DNA from: Streptomyces cyaneus
GTDB taxonomy: Bacteria > Actinomycetota > Actinomycetes > Streptomycetales > Streptomycetaceae
Assembly (NCBI RefSeq): GCF_004028635.1
Contig: NZ_RQJW01000010.1
Span: 186,001-250,000, forward strand
Length of the DNA stretch: 64,000 nt
Direction of reading: 5' to 3'
A model generated the notes under the pieces. The model was not told where the DNA came from. It did no database searches and worked only from the letters and a program-made list of their open reading frames with translations. The translations under genes and the position numbers were made by a program. Positions 7,760 through 15,328 of this stretch are shown in pieces. Numbering within the stretch: position 1 is the stretch's first letter; every line of letters starts with the position of its first letter.

Positions 7760-8539
7760 ATGACCTCGCATCCCTACCTCTCCGAACTCTTCTCGCTGGA
7801 CGGCCGGGTCGCCGTGGTGACCGGCGGCAGCTCCGGCATCGGCCGGGCCATCGCCGAAGCCCTCGCGCGCGCCGGAGCGAGCGTCGTCGTCGTGGCCCGC
7901 AAGGAGGCGGAGCTGGCCGCGACCGTCGCCGAACTGGCGGACCACGGCTGCCGAGCGGCCTGGGTGAGCGCCGACCTGAGCACGCGTGACGGTGTGCGCG
8001 CGGCGGCCGAGAAGGCGGTCGAGGTGTTCGGGGAGCCCGACATCCTCGTCAACTCCGCCGGCATCAACTTGCGGCCCCCGATGGGTGACCTGGGCGAGGA
8101 CGTGTGGGACACCACGATGGCCGTGAACCTGGAGGCGCCCTACCTGCTGGGGCAGCGCTTCGGTCCGGGCATGGCCGAGCGGGGCTTCGGGCGGATCATC
8201 CACATCACCTCCCAGCAGGCGCACCGGGCGTTCGTCCAGAGCGGCGCCTACGGAGTCTCCAAGGGGGCGCTGGAATCGCTGGCCCGTTCCCAGGCCGAGG
8301 CATGGTCGCCGTACGGCGTCACCTGCAACACGCTCGTGCCGGGGTTCGTCATGACGCCCCTCAACGCACGCCTGGCGTCCGACCCCGAGAAGGTGGCGGC
8401 GCTCGCCGCACGCACGATGGTCGGGCGCAACGGCCTGGCCGAGGACTTCGCCGGCGCGGCGGTGTTCCTCGCGAGCGGCGCCTCCGCGTACGTCACCGGG
8501 CAGGCGATCTTCGTCGACGGCGGGCTCTCCGTGCACTGA
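7760..8539 (+). CDS. Short-chain dehydrogenase/reductase (SDR)
   Basis: A 259-residue classical SDR that would oxidise or reduce a hydroxyl/carbonyl with NAD(P)(H). Cofactor loop TGGSSGIG (21-28), NSAG (98-101) and catalytic Ser151, Tyr164, Lys168 are all present; length is typical. The sequence TAGGGT lies exactly 6 nt before the ATG, so the mRNA is probably leaderless. The stop codon is the first TGA of a 13-bp tandem repeat array that continues for about 70 bp. The closest named relatives by pattern are glucose/gluconate-type dehydrogenases; substrate is open. Confidence 0.85.
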   Translation: MTSHPYLSELFSLDGRVAVVTGGSSGIGRAIAEALARAGASVVVVARKEAELAATVAELADHGCRAAWVSADLSTRDGVRAAAEKAVEVFGEPDILVNSAGINLRPPMGDLGEDVWDTTMAVNLEAPYLLGQRFGPGMAERGFGRIIHITSQQAHRAFVQSGAYGVSKGALESLARSQAEAWSPYGVTCNTLVPGFVMTPLNARLASDPEKVAALAARTMVGRNGLAEDFAGAAVFLASGASAYVTGQAIFVDGGLSVH

Positions 8540-8606
8540 GCCCCGTCATTGAGCCCCGTCATTGAGCCCCGTCATTGAGCCCGTCACTGAGCCAGGTCAC
8601 TGAGCC
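8537..8606 (+). repeat. 13-bp tandem repeat array beginning at the SDR stop codon
   Basis: TGAGCCCCGTCAT occurs three times exactly (8537, 8550, 8563), followed by degenerate 12-13-bp copies at 8576 and 8588 and a partial one at 8601. The first TGA is the gene's stop. As 13 is not a multiple of 3, the array places TGA in all three frames. Confidence 0.9.
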
Positions 8607-8629
8607 CGGCATGGGCCGATCCGGATCCG

Positions 8630-9205
8630 TCAGCCCCGCAGGTCGAGCCGCATCAGGATGCGGGGATGACCGGCCAGGACCGAAGTCGTGTCGGCCGCGT
8701 GGACGAACCCGGCGCGTTCGAAGTTCTTCCGGAGCCCGGCGTACGCCATCGTCAGGTCGACCTTGGCGTCACCGTTGTCGAGGGGGTACGCCTCGATCAC
8801 CGGGGCGCCCCGGTCGCGGGCGAAGTCGACCGCGCCGGCGATGAGGGCGTGGGTGATCCCCTGCTTCCGATGGCCGGGCCGTACGCGGACGCACCACAGC
8901 GACCAGACCGGCAGGTCGTCGACGTGCGGGATCTTGCGGTTGCGTGCGAAGGACGTCGCCGAGCGCGGGGCCACGGCAGCCCAGCCGACCGGCTCGTCCC
9001 CGTCGTAGGCGAGCACCCCAGGAGGGGGGTCGGCACGGCACAGCTCGGCGACGTACTCACCGCGGGCGGGCCCGCGCAGCTCGTTGTTCACCTTGGACGG
9101 GATCCGGTAGCTCAGGCACCAACACACGCTCGCTGTGGGCGACTTCGGGCCCAGCACCGCACGGACGTCCTCGAAGACCGAAGCCGGACGAACCTCGATG
9201 GCCAT
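8630..9205 (-). CDS. GNAT-family N-acetyltransferase
   Basis: A 191-residue acetyltransferase that would move an acetyl group from acetyl-CoA to an amine. The acyl-CoA-binding segment VRPGHRKQGITHALIAGAV (about 108-126) carries the R/Q-x-x-G-x-A-like signature, preceded by the WSLWCVRV strand. An N-terminal region with SVCWCLSYR is typical of a common actinomycete subgroup. No partner gene points to a substrate. It converges with the SDR gene over the repeat array. Confidence 0.8.
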   Translation of the reverse strand: MAIEVRPASVFEDVRAVLGPKSPTASVCWCLSYRIPSKVNNELRGPARGEYVAELCRADPPPGVLAYDGDEPVGWAAVAPRSATSFARNRKIPHVDDLPVWSLWCVRVRPGHRKQGITHALIAGAVDFARDRGAPVIEAYPLDNGDAKVDLTMAYAGLRKNFERAGFVHAADTTSVLAGHPRILMRLDLRG

Positions 9206-9302
9206 GGCACCACCATGTCACGCGGCCGGGCGCACCGCCCCGACCTCGGCCTCGCGCTGATCGCCCCCGAGGGACGAGCGACCGGGCGTGACGAGTGCCC
9301 CG

Positions 9303-9956
9303 TCACGCCGTGGCGTGGAACGTGTGCAGCGTGTCCGTGACCTGCGTGTCGGGGACCCGGCCGAAGTCCTCGTACCACTCACCGACCGCGTGCAGGGACG
9401 TCGGCTGCACCAGACACACCAGGTCGTCGCACTCGGCGCGGACGGCGGCCGTCGTGCGTGGGCTGGCGACGGGGACCGCCAGGACCAGTCGGGCCGGACC
9501 GTGGCGGCGCAGGAAGCGCAGCGCCGCCGTGGCGGTGAGGCCGGTGGTCAGGCCGTCGTCGACGAGGACGACCGTGCGACCGCCCACGGACGGGGCCGGG
9601 CGGCGGCCGCGGTAGACGTACTCGAGGCGATGGAGCTCGTTGCGCTCGCTCGCGACGACATCGCCGAGCCGGTCCTCGGACAGATGCATCATGGCCAGGC
9701 CCTGCCGGTCGTACAGCGGCGGATCGTCGGCGACGATCGCTCCGATCGCCGTCTCCGGACGGATCGGGGTGCTGATCTCACGTGCGACCAGCACGTCCAG
9801 CGGAACGTGCAGCGCACGGGCCACCTCCGCCGCGACGGGCACGCCGCCGCTCGGCAGGGCCAGCACGAGCAGGTTGATCAGATCACCGGAATCGGCCCAC
9901 TCGACCAGCCGCAGAGCGAGTTCCCGTCCGGCGTGGGTACGGTCGCGGAATGCCAC
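9303..9956 (-). CDS. Phosphoribosyltransferase family protein (copy 1)
   Basis: A 217-residue PRTase-fold protein. The PRPP loop is VLVDDGLTTG (130-139) and the N-terminal part has FRDRTHAGRELALRL, the form seen in a stand-alone actinomycete/archaeal group of unknown substrate. The start is taken as GTG 9956, because GGGGAGGAG lies 6 nt upstream; the frame is open further but without a ribosome site. A paralog at 14635-15276 shares length and layout, including LALPxGGV and DDPPL blocks. Divergent from the YbhB gene. Such proteins are often found among stress or dormancy genes. Confidence 0.8.
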   Translation of the reverse strand: MAFRDRTHAGRELALRLVEWADSGDLINLLVLALPSGGVPVAAEVARALHVPLDVLVAREISTPIRPETAIGAIVADDPPLYDRQGLAMMHLSEDRLGDVVASERNELHRLEYVYRGRRPAPSVGGRTVVLVDDGLTTGLTATAALRFLRRHGPARLVLAVPVASPRTTAAVRAECDDLVCLVQPTSLHAVGEWYEDFGRVPDTQVTDTLHTFHATA

Positions 9957-10066
9957 GGCGCTCCTCCCCTCGAGGTCGGCGCAGCCCGCCGAGTTCCCGG
10001 CGTGGGCACGGCGAAACGAGGCAGGGCCCCCGACCCGGGGTGCCCGCACGCCGGGCCCGGCGCCGC

Positions 10067-10091
10067 GTGTGGCCTGCGCCCGGATGGGTAC
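10067..10091 (+). promoter_or_regulatory. Stress-sigma (SigB-like) promoter GTGT-N15-GGGTAC
   Basis: GTGT (10067-10070), 15 nt, GGGTAC (10086-10091). The expected transcript start is only a few bases before the YbhB ATG at 10102, so that mRNA would be nearly leaderless. Confidence 0.5.
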
Positions 10092-10101
10092 TGCGGCGCG
10101 C

Positions 10102-10554
10102 ATGACTGACATCGAACTCACGAGCTCCGCGTTCGAAGATCACGCGATGATCCCGCGTCGTCATGCCCTGGAGGGGCAGAACGTCTCTCCGCCGTTGACC
10201 TGGTCCGGAGTGCCCGACGAGGCGGTGGAGCTGGCCCTGCTGTGCGAGGACCCGGACGCCCCGTCGGGAACCTTCGTCCACTGGTTGGTCACCGGCATCG
10301 ATCCGCACGCCGACGGGCTGCCGGCGGGCGGGACCACTCCGGGCAGCCACCCGCACAGGAACGGCTTCGGAGAATCGGGGTGGGGCGGTCCACTGCCCCC
10401 GGTGGGCGATGACGCGCACCGGTACTTCTTCCACCTCTACGCCCTCCCGGGCCCCGTCTCCGTCCCGGAGGCGGCCACGTCCCAAGAAGCACACCAGGTG
10501 CTCGACCGGCAGCAGCTGGCCAGCGGAACACTCGTGGGCCTCTACCAACGCTGA
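10102..10554 (+). CDS. YbhB/YbcL family (Raf kinase inhibitor-like) protein
   Basis: A 150-residue protein of the PEBP/RKIP-like family. Visible family blocks are SPPLTWSGVPDEAVELALLCEDPDAP (about 28-53) and FVHWLVTGIDP, with HRYFFHLYAL in the C-terminal half, which form the anion-binding pocket. Full length for the bacterial family. No signal peptide. Function in bacteria is unproven; family proteins bind phospho-ligands. It is preceded by a stress-type promoter. The 15-residue insertion containing SHPHRNGFGESGWGGP is the usual loop. Confidence 0.85.
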   Translation: MTDIELTSSAFEDHAMIPRRHALEGQNVSPPLTWSGVPDEAVELALLCEDPDAPSGTFVHWLVTGIDPHADGLPAGGTTPGSHPHRNGFGESGWGGPLPPVGDDAHRYFFHLYALPGPVSVPEAATSQEAHQVLDRQQLASGTLVGLYQR

Positions 10555-10600
10555 TGTACGCCGGGCTGCGTATGGGCCGCGCAGAGCGCATGGTGGTGGC

Positions 10601-10885
10601 ATGAGCACGCGTCCCCCAGTGGTGGTGCAGCCGCCCGCGTCGGACGGCGGGCGTCAGGTGACGATCCGCGGTGAGCCGACCGGCATCGCGTACAGCCTGT
10701 TCGACGTGCTGGACCTGCTGCACCGCGAGGGCCTGCCCGGCGAGGACCGGGCCGTCGACGACCCCGAGCTGATCGAGTGGCGGGGCGGCGGACCGTACGA
10801 CTGGAACAGCCCGGAAACACCCGATGCGCCTGACACGCCCGATGTGCCTGACACTCCTGACACGCCGGATCCGGCGAACGGGTGA
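10601..10885 (+). CDS. Uncharacterised small protein with PDT-rich tail
   Basis: A 94-residue protein I do not recognise. Residues 1-65 are a compact mixed region with AYSLFDVLDLLHREGLPGE and EWRGGGPYDW; the last 25 residues are a repeat of Pro-Asp-Thr/Ala/Val units (PDAPDTPDVPDTPDTPDP), coded by an imperfect DNA repeat. CATGGT lies 6 nt before the ATG, and a very similar stretch precedes the GNAT gene start, so both may be leaderless. No membrane or export signal. Confidence 0.65.
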   Translation: MSTRPPVVVQPPASDGGRQVTIRGEPTGIAYSLFDVLDLLHREGLPGEDRAVDDPELIEWRGGGPYDWNSPETPDAPDTPDVPDTPDTPDPANG

Positions 10886-11021
10886 ACGCGGACGTCGCCC
10901 TCGTACCGCACAGACCCCACCCCGACCCCACCCTCGGATGTCCGAGGTTCCCGTCGAAGCGCCGCTGACCTTGACTGGCAGCGGCAAGTCCGAACGGAAC
11001 CACGACATCACGGGGACACAC

Positions 11022-11354
11022 ATGAACCGCAGGAAGAGCATCTTCGCAGCCGGCCTGGCCACCACCGTCTCGGCCCTGGCCCTCACCCTCGGCGGCATGG
11101 CCGCCCCCGCCCACGCCGTGGGGACCGTCGACTGTGACGGCTGGGTGCACAACAACAACCCGGACCACGGCATCGCCGGCTGCCAGAACAACACCGACCA
11201 CACCGTCACCTTCCGCGCCGAGGTCGTCTGCGGCTGGGCCCCGGACGTCTCCGGCCAGTGGGTGACGCTGGCGCCGGGCCAGTACGGCGAGTCCTCGGGC
11301 GTCTGCGCCGTCTACAGCTCGGGTGTCGGCAGCGTGGGCTGGGCCATCCAGTAG
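11022..11354 (+). CDS. Small secreted protein
   Basis: A 110-residue precursor. A Sec signal peptide is clear: MNRRKS, a hydrophobic core of about 18 residues, and APAHA cleavage near residue 31. The mature 79-residue part begins VGTVDCDGW, contains four Cys that could form two disulfides, and is rich in Asn, Gly and Trp. No enzyme motif is visible. No strong ribosome site is seen (only GGGGACA). Its stop codon is part of a TAGCGGC repeat. Such small Cys-containing exported proteins are common in Streptomyces and mostly uncharacterised. Confidence 0.75.
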   Translation: MNRRKSIFAAGLATTVSALALTLGGMAAPAHAVGTVDCDGWVHNNNPDHGIAGCQNNTDHTVTFRAEVVCGWAPDVSGQWVTLAPGQYGESSGVCAVYSSGVGSVGWAIQ

Positions 11355-11378
11355 CGGCAAGCGTTAGCGGCTAGCGGC
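11352..11378 (+). repeat. TAGCGGC repeats on the stop codon
   Basis: TAGCGGC at 11352, 11365 and 11372. The first is the stop codon of the small secreted protein; the first interval is 13 bp. Confidence 0.7.
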
Positions 11379-11381
11379 GGG

Positions 11382-14375
11382 CTACCGGCCCGGTGCCCGA
11401 TCCGGGTCGGGACGGAACACCGGGTGGTAGCTCTCCGGCGGCGCCAGATAGCTGACGGGCAGCCCGCCGGTGTCGATGACGATCTGGTCGACGGCGATGC
11501 CCGGGTCGACCATGAAGATCCGCAGGACGTGCTCACCGGGCTCGTCCACCGTCACCGTGGCGGTCAGCTTCTCGACGCCGTCCTCCACGTTGCGGGCCCA
11601 GGCGTCGCCCCGGTTGCCGGTGGCGACGGCCTGGCCCGCGAGGACGGTGGCCGGCCGGTCGTCGAGCGCGACGGCCAGCCGGCGGTGGCCGCGCTCGTCG
11701 AGGGACGGCAGCCGGAAGACGGTGACCGGGAAGGTGCCGGCGCCGCCGAAGCGCACCCGGTACCTCAACTCCGGCGCCCTGGTGGCGAAGTCGGCGGTGA
11801 CCGCAGCCGCAGTCGACGGCACCGCCTCCAAGGCGCCCGTACGGCGGCCCAGCCCGCGCACCACACGCCAGTGCGCCCCACCACGCGCCACCCGCTGGTC
11901 GGCGTGCACCGCGTCGATCGAGACATACCCGTGGGCCTCCACGAACCCCCGGGCCCGCAGACGCGCCCGCTCACCGTCGTTGACCACCCGCAACGGCACC
12001 TCGACCCGCTGTCCCGCCCCGCTGACGGCGACCGTGGCGTCGTGCGTCCCCTCCGGCATCCGCGCCCAGTCGAGCTCCACCCACACCCGGGTCTGCTCGG
12101 TCAGAGAGCCCCCCGCCGTGCTGAGCAGCACCCAGGGGTGGCTCGCCTCGGCCGACCAGCCCAGCGGCAGGAAGCCGGTGTTGAAGACGTCGAGGAAACG
12201 TCTGTCCCGGGTGTAGGAGGAGAAGGACAGCGGGCGCTCCGCCCCGATCTCGTTGCCCTCGGGGGCCACACCGAGCCCGGAGGTCTCCTGCCGGGCGACC
12301 CGGGTGACGGCGGGACGGCCGGGCGCCTTCGGGATCTGGGAGGGATACGGGTTGACGATGCCGTCCCACTTCCCGCCCGCCACCTCGGTGTTGTACCGCT
12401 TGGTGAGTGCCGCTTCCTCGGCATGGGCCGCCTCCGCCAGGTCGGCGAAGCGGTTGGTCCCGGCCCCGCGTCCCTGCCGGACGGCGAGCGCGTTGCGGTC
12501 CGCCCAGTAGTACTTCAGGTTCATCAAGTACGCGCCGTGCACCGGGTATTCGACCAGTTCGAAGAAGGCGTCCCGGTACTGCTCGGGCACCTCGGCCCCC
12601 ACCGCCCGTACCCGCGTGAGCAACTCCTCGTACGCGGCCGTCCGCCGGCCCGCCTCGTCGCCGTGGTGGACCACGGAGAACACCCCGCGGTCGATGAACT
12701 CCGGACGCCGCTCCGCCGCGAGCCGGTAGTACTCGGTACGGATGGCGGCGATCTCCCGGCCGTACCGCCGCCCGAACTGCCGCCCGGCCCACTCGGCGAG
12801 GAAGTCCTCGACGCCGTCGGCACCCCACCGATCCACGTCCCAGGCCATGTCCATGGAGAAGGACAGACCGGTCTCGATCGACTTCACGTCACCGACGTTG
12901 AAGATCCACATCCGGTCGACGCCGTGCTCGTACACCCGCCGCAACTCCTGCCAGACCTTGGCGAGTTGGGTGGTGTCCAGCCACAGATAGCTCTTCGGGC
13001 GGCCCCAGTAGGACAGGTGGTAGTAGATGCCGTTGCCGCCCGCACGGCTGCGCTCGGCGCCGTTCGGCAGCTGGCGCATGTTGCCGTGGTTGTCGTCCGG
13101 CCAGATCAGTGTGACGTCGTCGGGGACCTGGACGCCCGCGTTGTACAGCTCCAGGACCTCCTTGTACGGGATGAAGATCTGCGGCTCGACGGCCGCGCCG
13201 ACCTCCTCGGCCAGGATGCGGCGCTGGTCGGCCAAGATGTCGTTCATCACCGCGACCTTCTCGGGAATGGTCGTGGCGTACTTGGTCTCCAGCGCGCTGT
13301 CGTGCAGGCCGCGCATGCCGATCGTCCAGCTGCTCTCGTACGAGGCGTTCTGTCTGGCCCTGGCTCTCCAGTAGTCGGAGATGACGCCGGGGTTCACCGT
13401 GTAGTCGTACACCGGAAGGCTGCCGTCGGCGCCGCGGTGCTCCTCCGCCCACGGCGCCCATTCGTGGACGCCGTTGCGCAGCAGTGCCTCGGGGTGGCTG
13501 GAGCCGACGACGATGCCGTAGCGGTCGGCCAGTTCGGGGTTCTCGCGGTGCTTGTTGAAGAAGTCGGAGTACGGATGCATCGCCGGCCACAGGTAGTTGG
13601 CCTTGAGGCGGAGCAGCAGCTCGAAGATGCGCTTGTAGGTCTCGGGGCCGATGTTCTTGTCGGGCTCCTGGGTGCGGTGCGACCAAGTGGTCAGGTTCTG
13701 CTCGTCGTTGATGAAGATGCCCCGGTAGCGCACTGACGGCTCGTACCGCTTGAGCGGCCCCGCGGCCACCGTCACCGTGTCGCGTCGGGCCACGGGGACG
13801 TCGGCCCACCAGTACCACGGGGAGACCCCGATGCGCTCCGAGGTGTCGTAGATGCCGTAGACCGTGCCGCGCCGGTCGCTGCCCGCGATCACCAGGGCCC
13901 GCTCCACCCCGGGCAGCGGACGCTCCACCACCTGGGTCACCGACGCCTCCCAGTGCCCCTTCACCCGCGACACGTCCAGGCGCCCCTGCGCCACGAGCCG
14001 GTCGACGACCGGGCTGGCGCCGAGGGTGCCGACCAGGACCAGGCCTTTGGTGGCCGTCTCCGGGAGAGTGTGGCGCAGCTCGGGCCGGACTCCGCTGACC
14101 CGTTCGACGTCTGCCTGGAGATCGCCGGCCGCGCGGATCACCGCGGGGTCGTCCGCCGCGTCTACGTACAGTTCGACGGCGGCGCCGTCCCGCACCAGCG
14201 GGAAGTCGGGCCGGTGCGACGCGGCCCCGGCGGGGGCGGCCGTGGGGAGGACGCCGGTCAGCAGCGGGGCCGCTCCGGCAGCGGCCAGTCCCCGCAGGAA
14301 CGCCTTGCGGGACCACGGCTGGGACCACGGATGGGACCACGGCTGGGACGGGCGGGGCGATTCGTGGTGCGGCAC
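11382..14375 (-). CDS. Secreted glycosyl hydrolase family 115 protein (alpha-glucuronidase type)
   Basis: A 997-residue exported enzyme of the GH115 family, whose known members remove 4-O-methylglucuronic acid side chains from xylan. Recognisable family stretches include GIFINDEQNLTTWS, NYLWPAMHPYSDFF, LIWPDDNHGNMRQLP and YYHLSYWGRPKSYLW. The N-terminus is Tat-like: SRKAFLRGLAAAGAAPLLTG. Ahead of it stand Trp-Ser-His/Gln-Pro repeats coded by tandem DNA. GTG 14375 is chosen because AAAGGAAG lies 8 nt upstream; the published-style ATG at 14411 has no site. A LacI-type operator-like palindrome lies upstream. The C-terminal 200 residues form the beta-sandwich module usual in the family. Confidence 0.88.
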   Translation of the reverse strand: MPHHESPRPSQPWSHPWSQPWSRKAFLRGLAAAGAAPLLTGVLPTAAPAGAASHRPDFPLVRDGAAVELYVDAADDPAVIRAAGDLQADVERVSGVRPELRHTLPETATKGLVLVGTLGASPVVDRLVAQGRLDVSRVKGHWEASVTQVVERPLPGVERALVIAGSDRRGTVYGIYDTSERIGVSPWYWWADVPVARRDTVTVAAGPLKRYEPSVRYRGIFINDEQNLTTWSHRTQEPDKNIGPETYKRIFELLLRLKANYLWPAMHPYSDFFNKHRENPELADRYGIVVGSSHPEALLRNGVHEWAPWAEEHRGADGSLPVYDYTVNPGVISDYWRARARQNASYESSWTIGMRGLHDSALETKYATTIPEKVAVMNDILADQRRILAEEVGAAVEPQIFIPYKEVLELYNAGVQVPDDVTLIWPDDNHGNMRQLPNGAERSRAGGNGIYYHLSYWGRPKSYLWLDTTQLAKVWQELRRVYEHGVDRMWIFNVGDVKSIETGLSFSMDMAWDVDRWGADGVEDFLAEWAGRQFGRRYGREIAAIRTEYYRLAAERRPEFIDRGVFSVVHHGDEAGRRTAAYEELLTRVRAVGAEVPEQYRDAFFELVEYPVHGAYLMNLKYYWADRNALAVRQGRGAGTNRFADLAEAAHAEEAALTKRYNTEVAGGKWDGIVNPYPSQIPKAPGRPAVTRVARQETSGLGVAPEGNEIGAERPLSFSSYTRDRRFLDVFNTGFLPLGWSAEASHPWVLLSTAGGSLTEQTRVWVELDWARMPEGTHDATVAVSGAGQRVEVPLRVVNDGERARLRARGFVEAHGYVSIDAVHADQRVARGGAHWRVVRGLGRRTGALEAVPSTAAAVTADFATRAPELRYRVRFGGAGTFPVTVFRLPSLDERGHRRLAVALDDRPATVLAGQAVATGNRGDAWARNVEDGVEKLTATVTVDEPGEHVLRIFMVDPGIAVDQIVIDTGGLPVSYLAPPESYHPVFRPDPDRAPGR
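14303..14351 (-). repeat. Tandem repeat coding WSHP/WSQP before the Tat signal
   Basis: Three to four copies of a 15-bp unit TGGGACCACGGMTGG seen on the plus strand, in frame in the GH115 gene, coding QPWSHPWSQPWS just ahead of the Arg-Lys Tat motif. Confidence 0.75.
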
Positions 14376-14404
14376 GAGACGCTTCCTTTCCGCGCATGTC
14401 TGCT

Positions 14405-14465
14405 CTGGCAATGGCTGCGGTTGGCAATGGCTGCGGTGGCACTGGCTGCACCGGCAAGGGGTGCA
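14405..14465. repeat. Short repeats in the GH115 leader
   Basis: TGGCAATGGCTGCGG occurs twice in tandem, followed by a diverged third copy TGGCACTGGCTGCACC and two GTGCACCGGC-like units. They lie between the GH115 start and its putative operator. Confidence 0.7.
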
Positions 14466-14495
14466 CCGGCGACAGAAATTGGCATGGTCAGGCTA

Positions 14496-14508
14496 GAAAG
14501 CGCTTGCC
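14496..14508. promoter_or_regulatory. LacI-family operator-like palindrome
   Basis: GAAAGCGCTTGCC with the perfect core AAGCGCTT (14498-14505) centred on CG, the typical centre of LacI-family operators. It lies about 120 nt upstream of the GH115 start, where a sugar-responsive repressor would be expected. Confidence 0.45.
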
Positions 14509-14582
14509 ATCCGGCACCTTAGGCCAGTCCCGTCCGAGCGGTCCAGACCCGTGCGGCGCCGGAGCCGGGCGAGGCCCGTGGT

Positions 14583-14608
14583 GTGTCCGGTGCCGGAGGG
14601 TGGGGTAC
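14583..14608 (+). promoter_or_regulatory. Stress-sigma (SigB-like) promoter GTGT-N16-GGGTAC
   Basis: GTGT (14583-14586), 16 nt, GGGTAC (14603-14608), with the GGAAGGGG ribosome site and ATG of the phosphoribosyltransferase 27 nt further on. This is the best placed of the four similar sites. Confidence 0.6.
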
Positions 14609-14634
14609 GCGGCGACGGACGGAAGGGGAAGCCC

Positions 14635-15276
14635 ATGCAGTTCCGTGACCGCAAGGAGGCCGGGCAGGAGCTGGCGGAGCAGCTGCGCATCCGGCAGGAC
14701 AAGGGCATCCTTCCGCAGCCTGTGGTCCTCGCGCTGCCGCGCGGCGGAGTCGCGGTCGCCCGGGAGATCGCCCGGGCGCTGGATGCCCCGCTGGACGTGC
14801 TCGTCGTACGCAAGATCGGTGCGCCGTTCCACGAGGAGTTCGGCGTCGGCGCGCTCGCGGGTGACGATCCGCCGCTCTTCGACGAGGCGTCGCTGAACCG
14901 GCTGGGGCTGAGCGAGGCCGATCTGGCGCCGGTGGTGGAGCGGGAGCGCAAGGAGCTGCGGCGGCGCGAGGAGCGCTATCGGGAGGGCCGGCCGGCTCCG
15001 GAGCTGCGCGGCCGTACCGCCATCGTCGTCGACGACGGGGTCGCGACCGGTTCGACCGCCCGCGTCGCGCTGCGCGCGGTCCGCAACCAGCAGCCCCAGC
15101 GTCTGCTGCTGGCCGTACCGGTCTGCGCACCGGAGGCGGCCGAGGAACTGCGCCGCCAGGTCGACGAGTTCGTCTGCCTGCGCGTGCCGAGTCTGTTCAG
15201 CGCGGTGGGCGAGTGGTACCAGGACTTCGGCCAGCTGACCGACGCCGATGTGCTGCAGGCGCTGCGCGGCGAGTGA
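14635..15276 (+). CDS. Phosphoribosyltransferase family protein (copy 2)
   Basis: A 213-residue PRTase-fold protein, paralogous to the gene at 9303-9956. PRPP loop VVDDGVATG (131-139), LALPRGGVAVAREIARALDAPLD near 32-54, GDDPPLF near 77-83. Ribosome site GGAAGGGG precedes the ATG. A stress-type promoter stands directly upstream. The family resembles adenine/hypoxanthine PRTases but lacks a recognisable base-specific hood, and stand-alone relatives have no agreed substrate. No purine or pyrimidine genes are near. Confidence 0.82.
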   Translation: MQFRDRKEAGQELAEQLRIRQDKGILPQPVVLALPRGGVAVAREIARALDAPLDVLVVRKIGAPFHEEFGVGALAGDDPPLFDEASLNRLGLSEADLAPVVERERKELRRREERYREGRPAPELRGRTAIVVDDGVATGSTARVALRAVRNQQPQRLLLAVPVCAPEAAEELRRQVDEFVCLRVPSLFSAVGEWYQDFGQLTDADVLQALRGE

Positions 15277-15328
15277 GGCTCTTCCGCCCCGCGCCCGATG
15301 CCGAGGAGGCCAAGCCGGGGGTGGCGGT

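Noticed and set aside
14303..14351. WSHP repeats as an affinity-tag-like vector remnant
   Set aside because: The tandem DNA is Streptomyces-like in composition and lacks the rest of the known tag; slippage is simpler.
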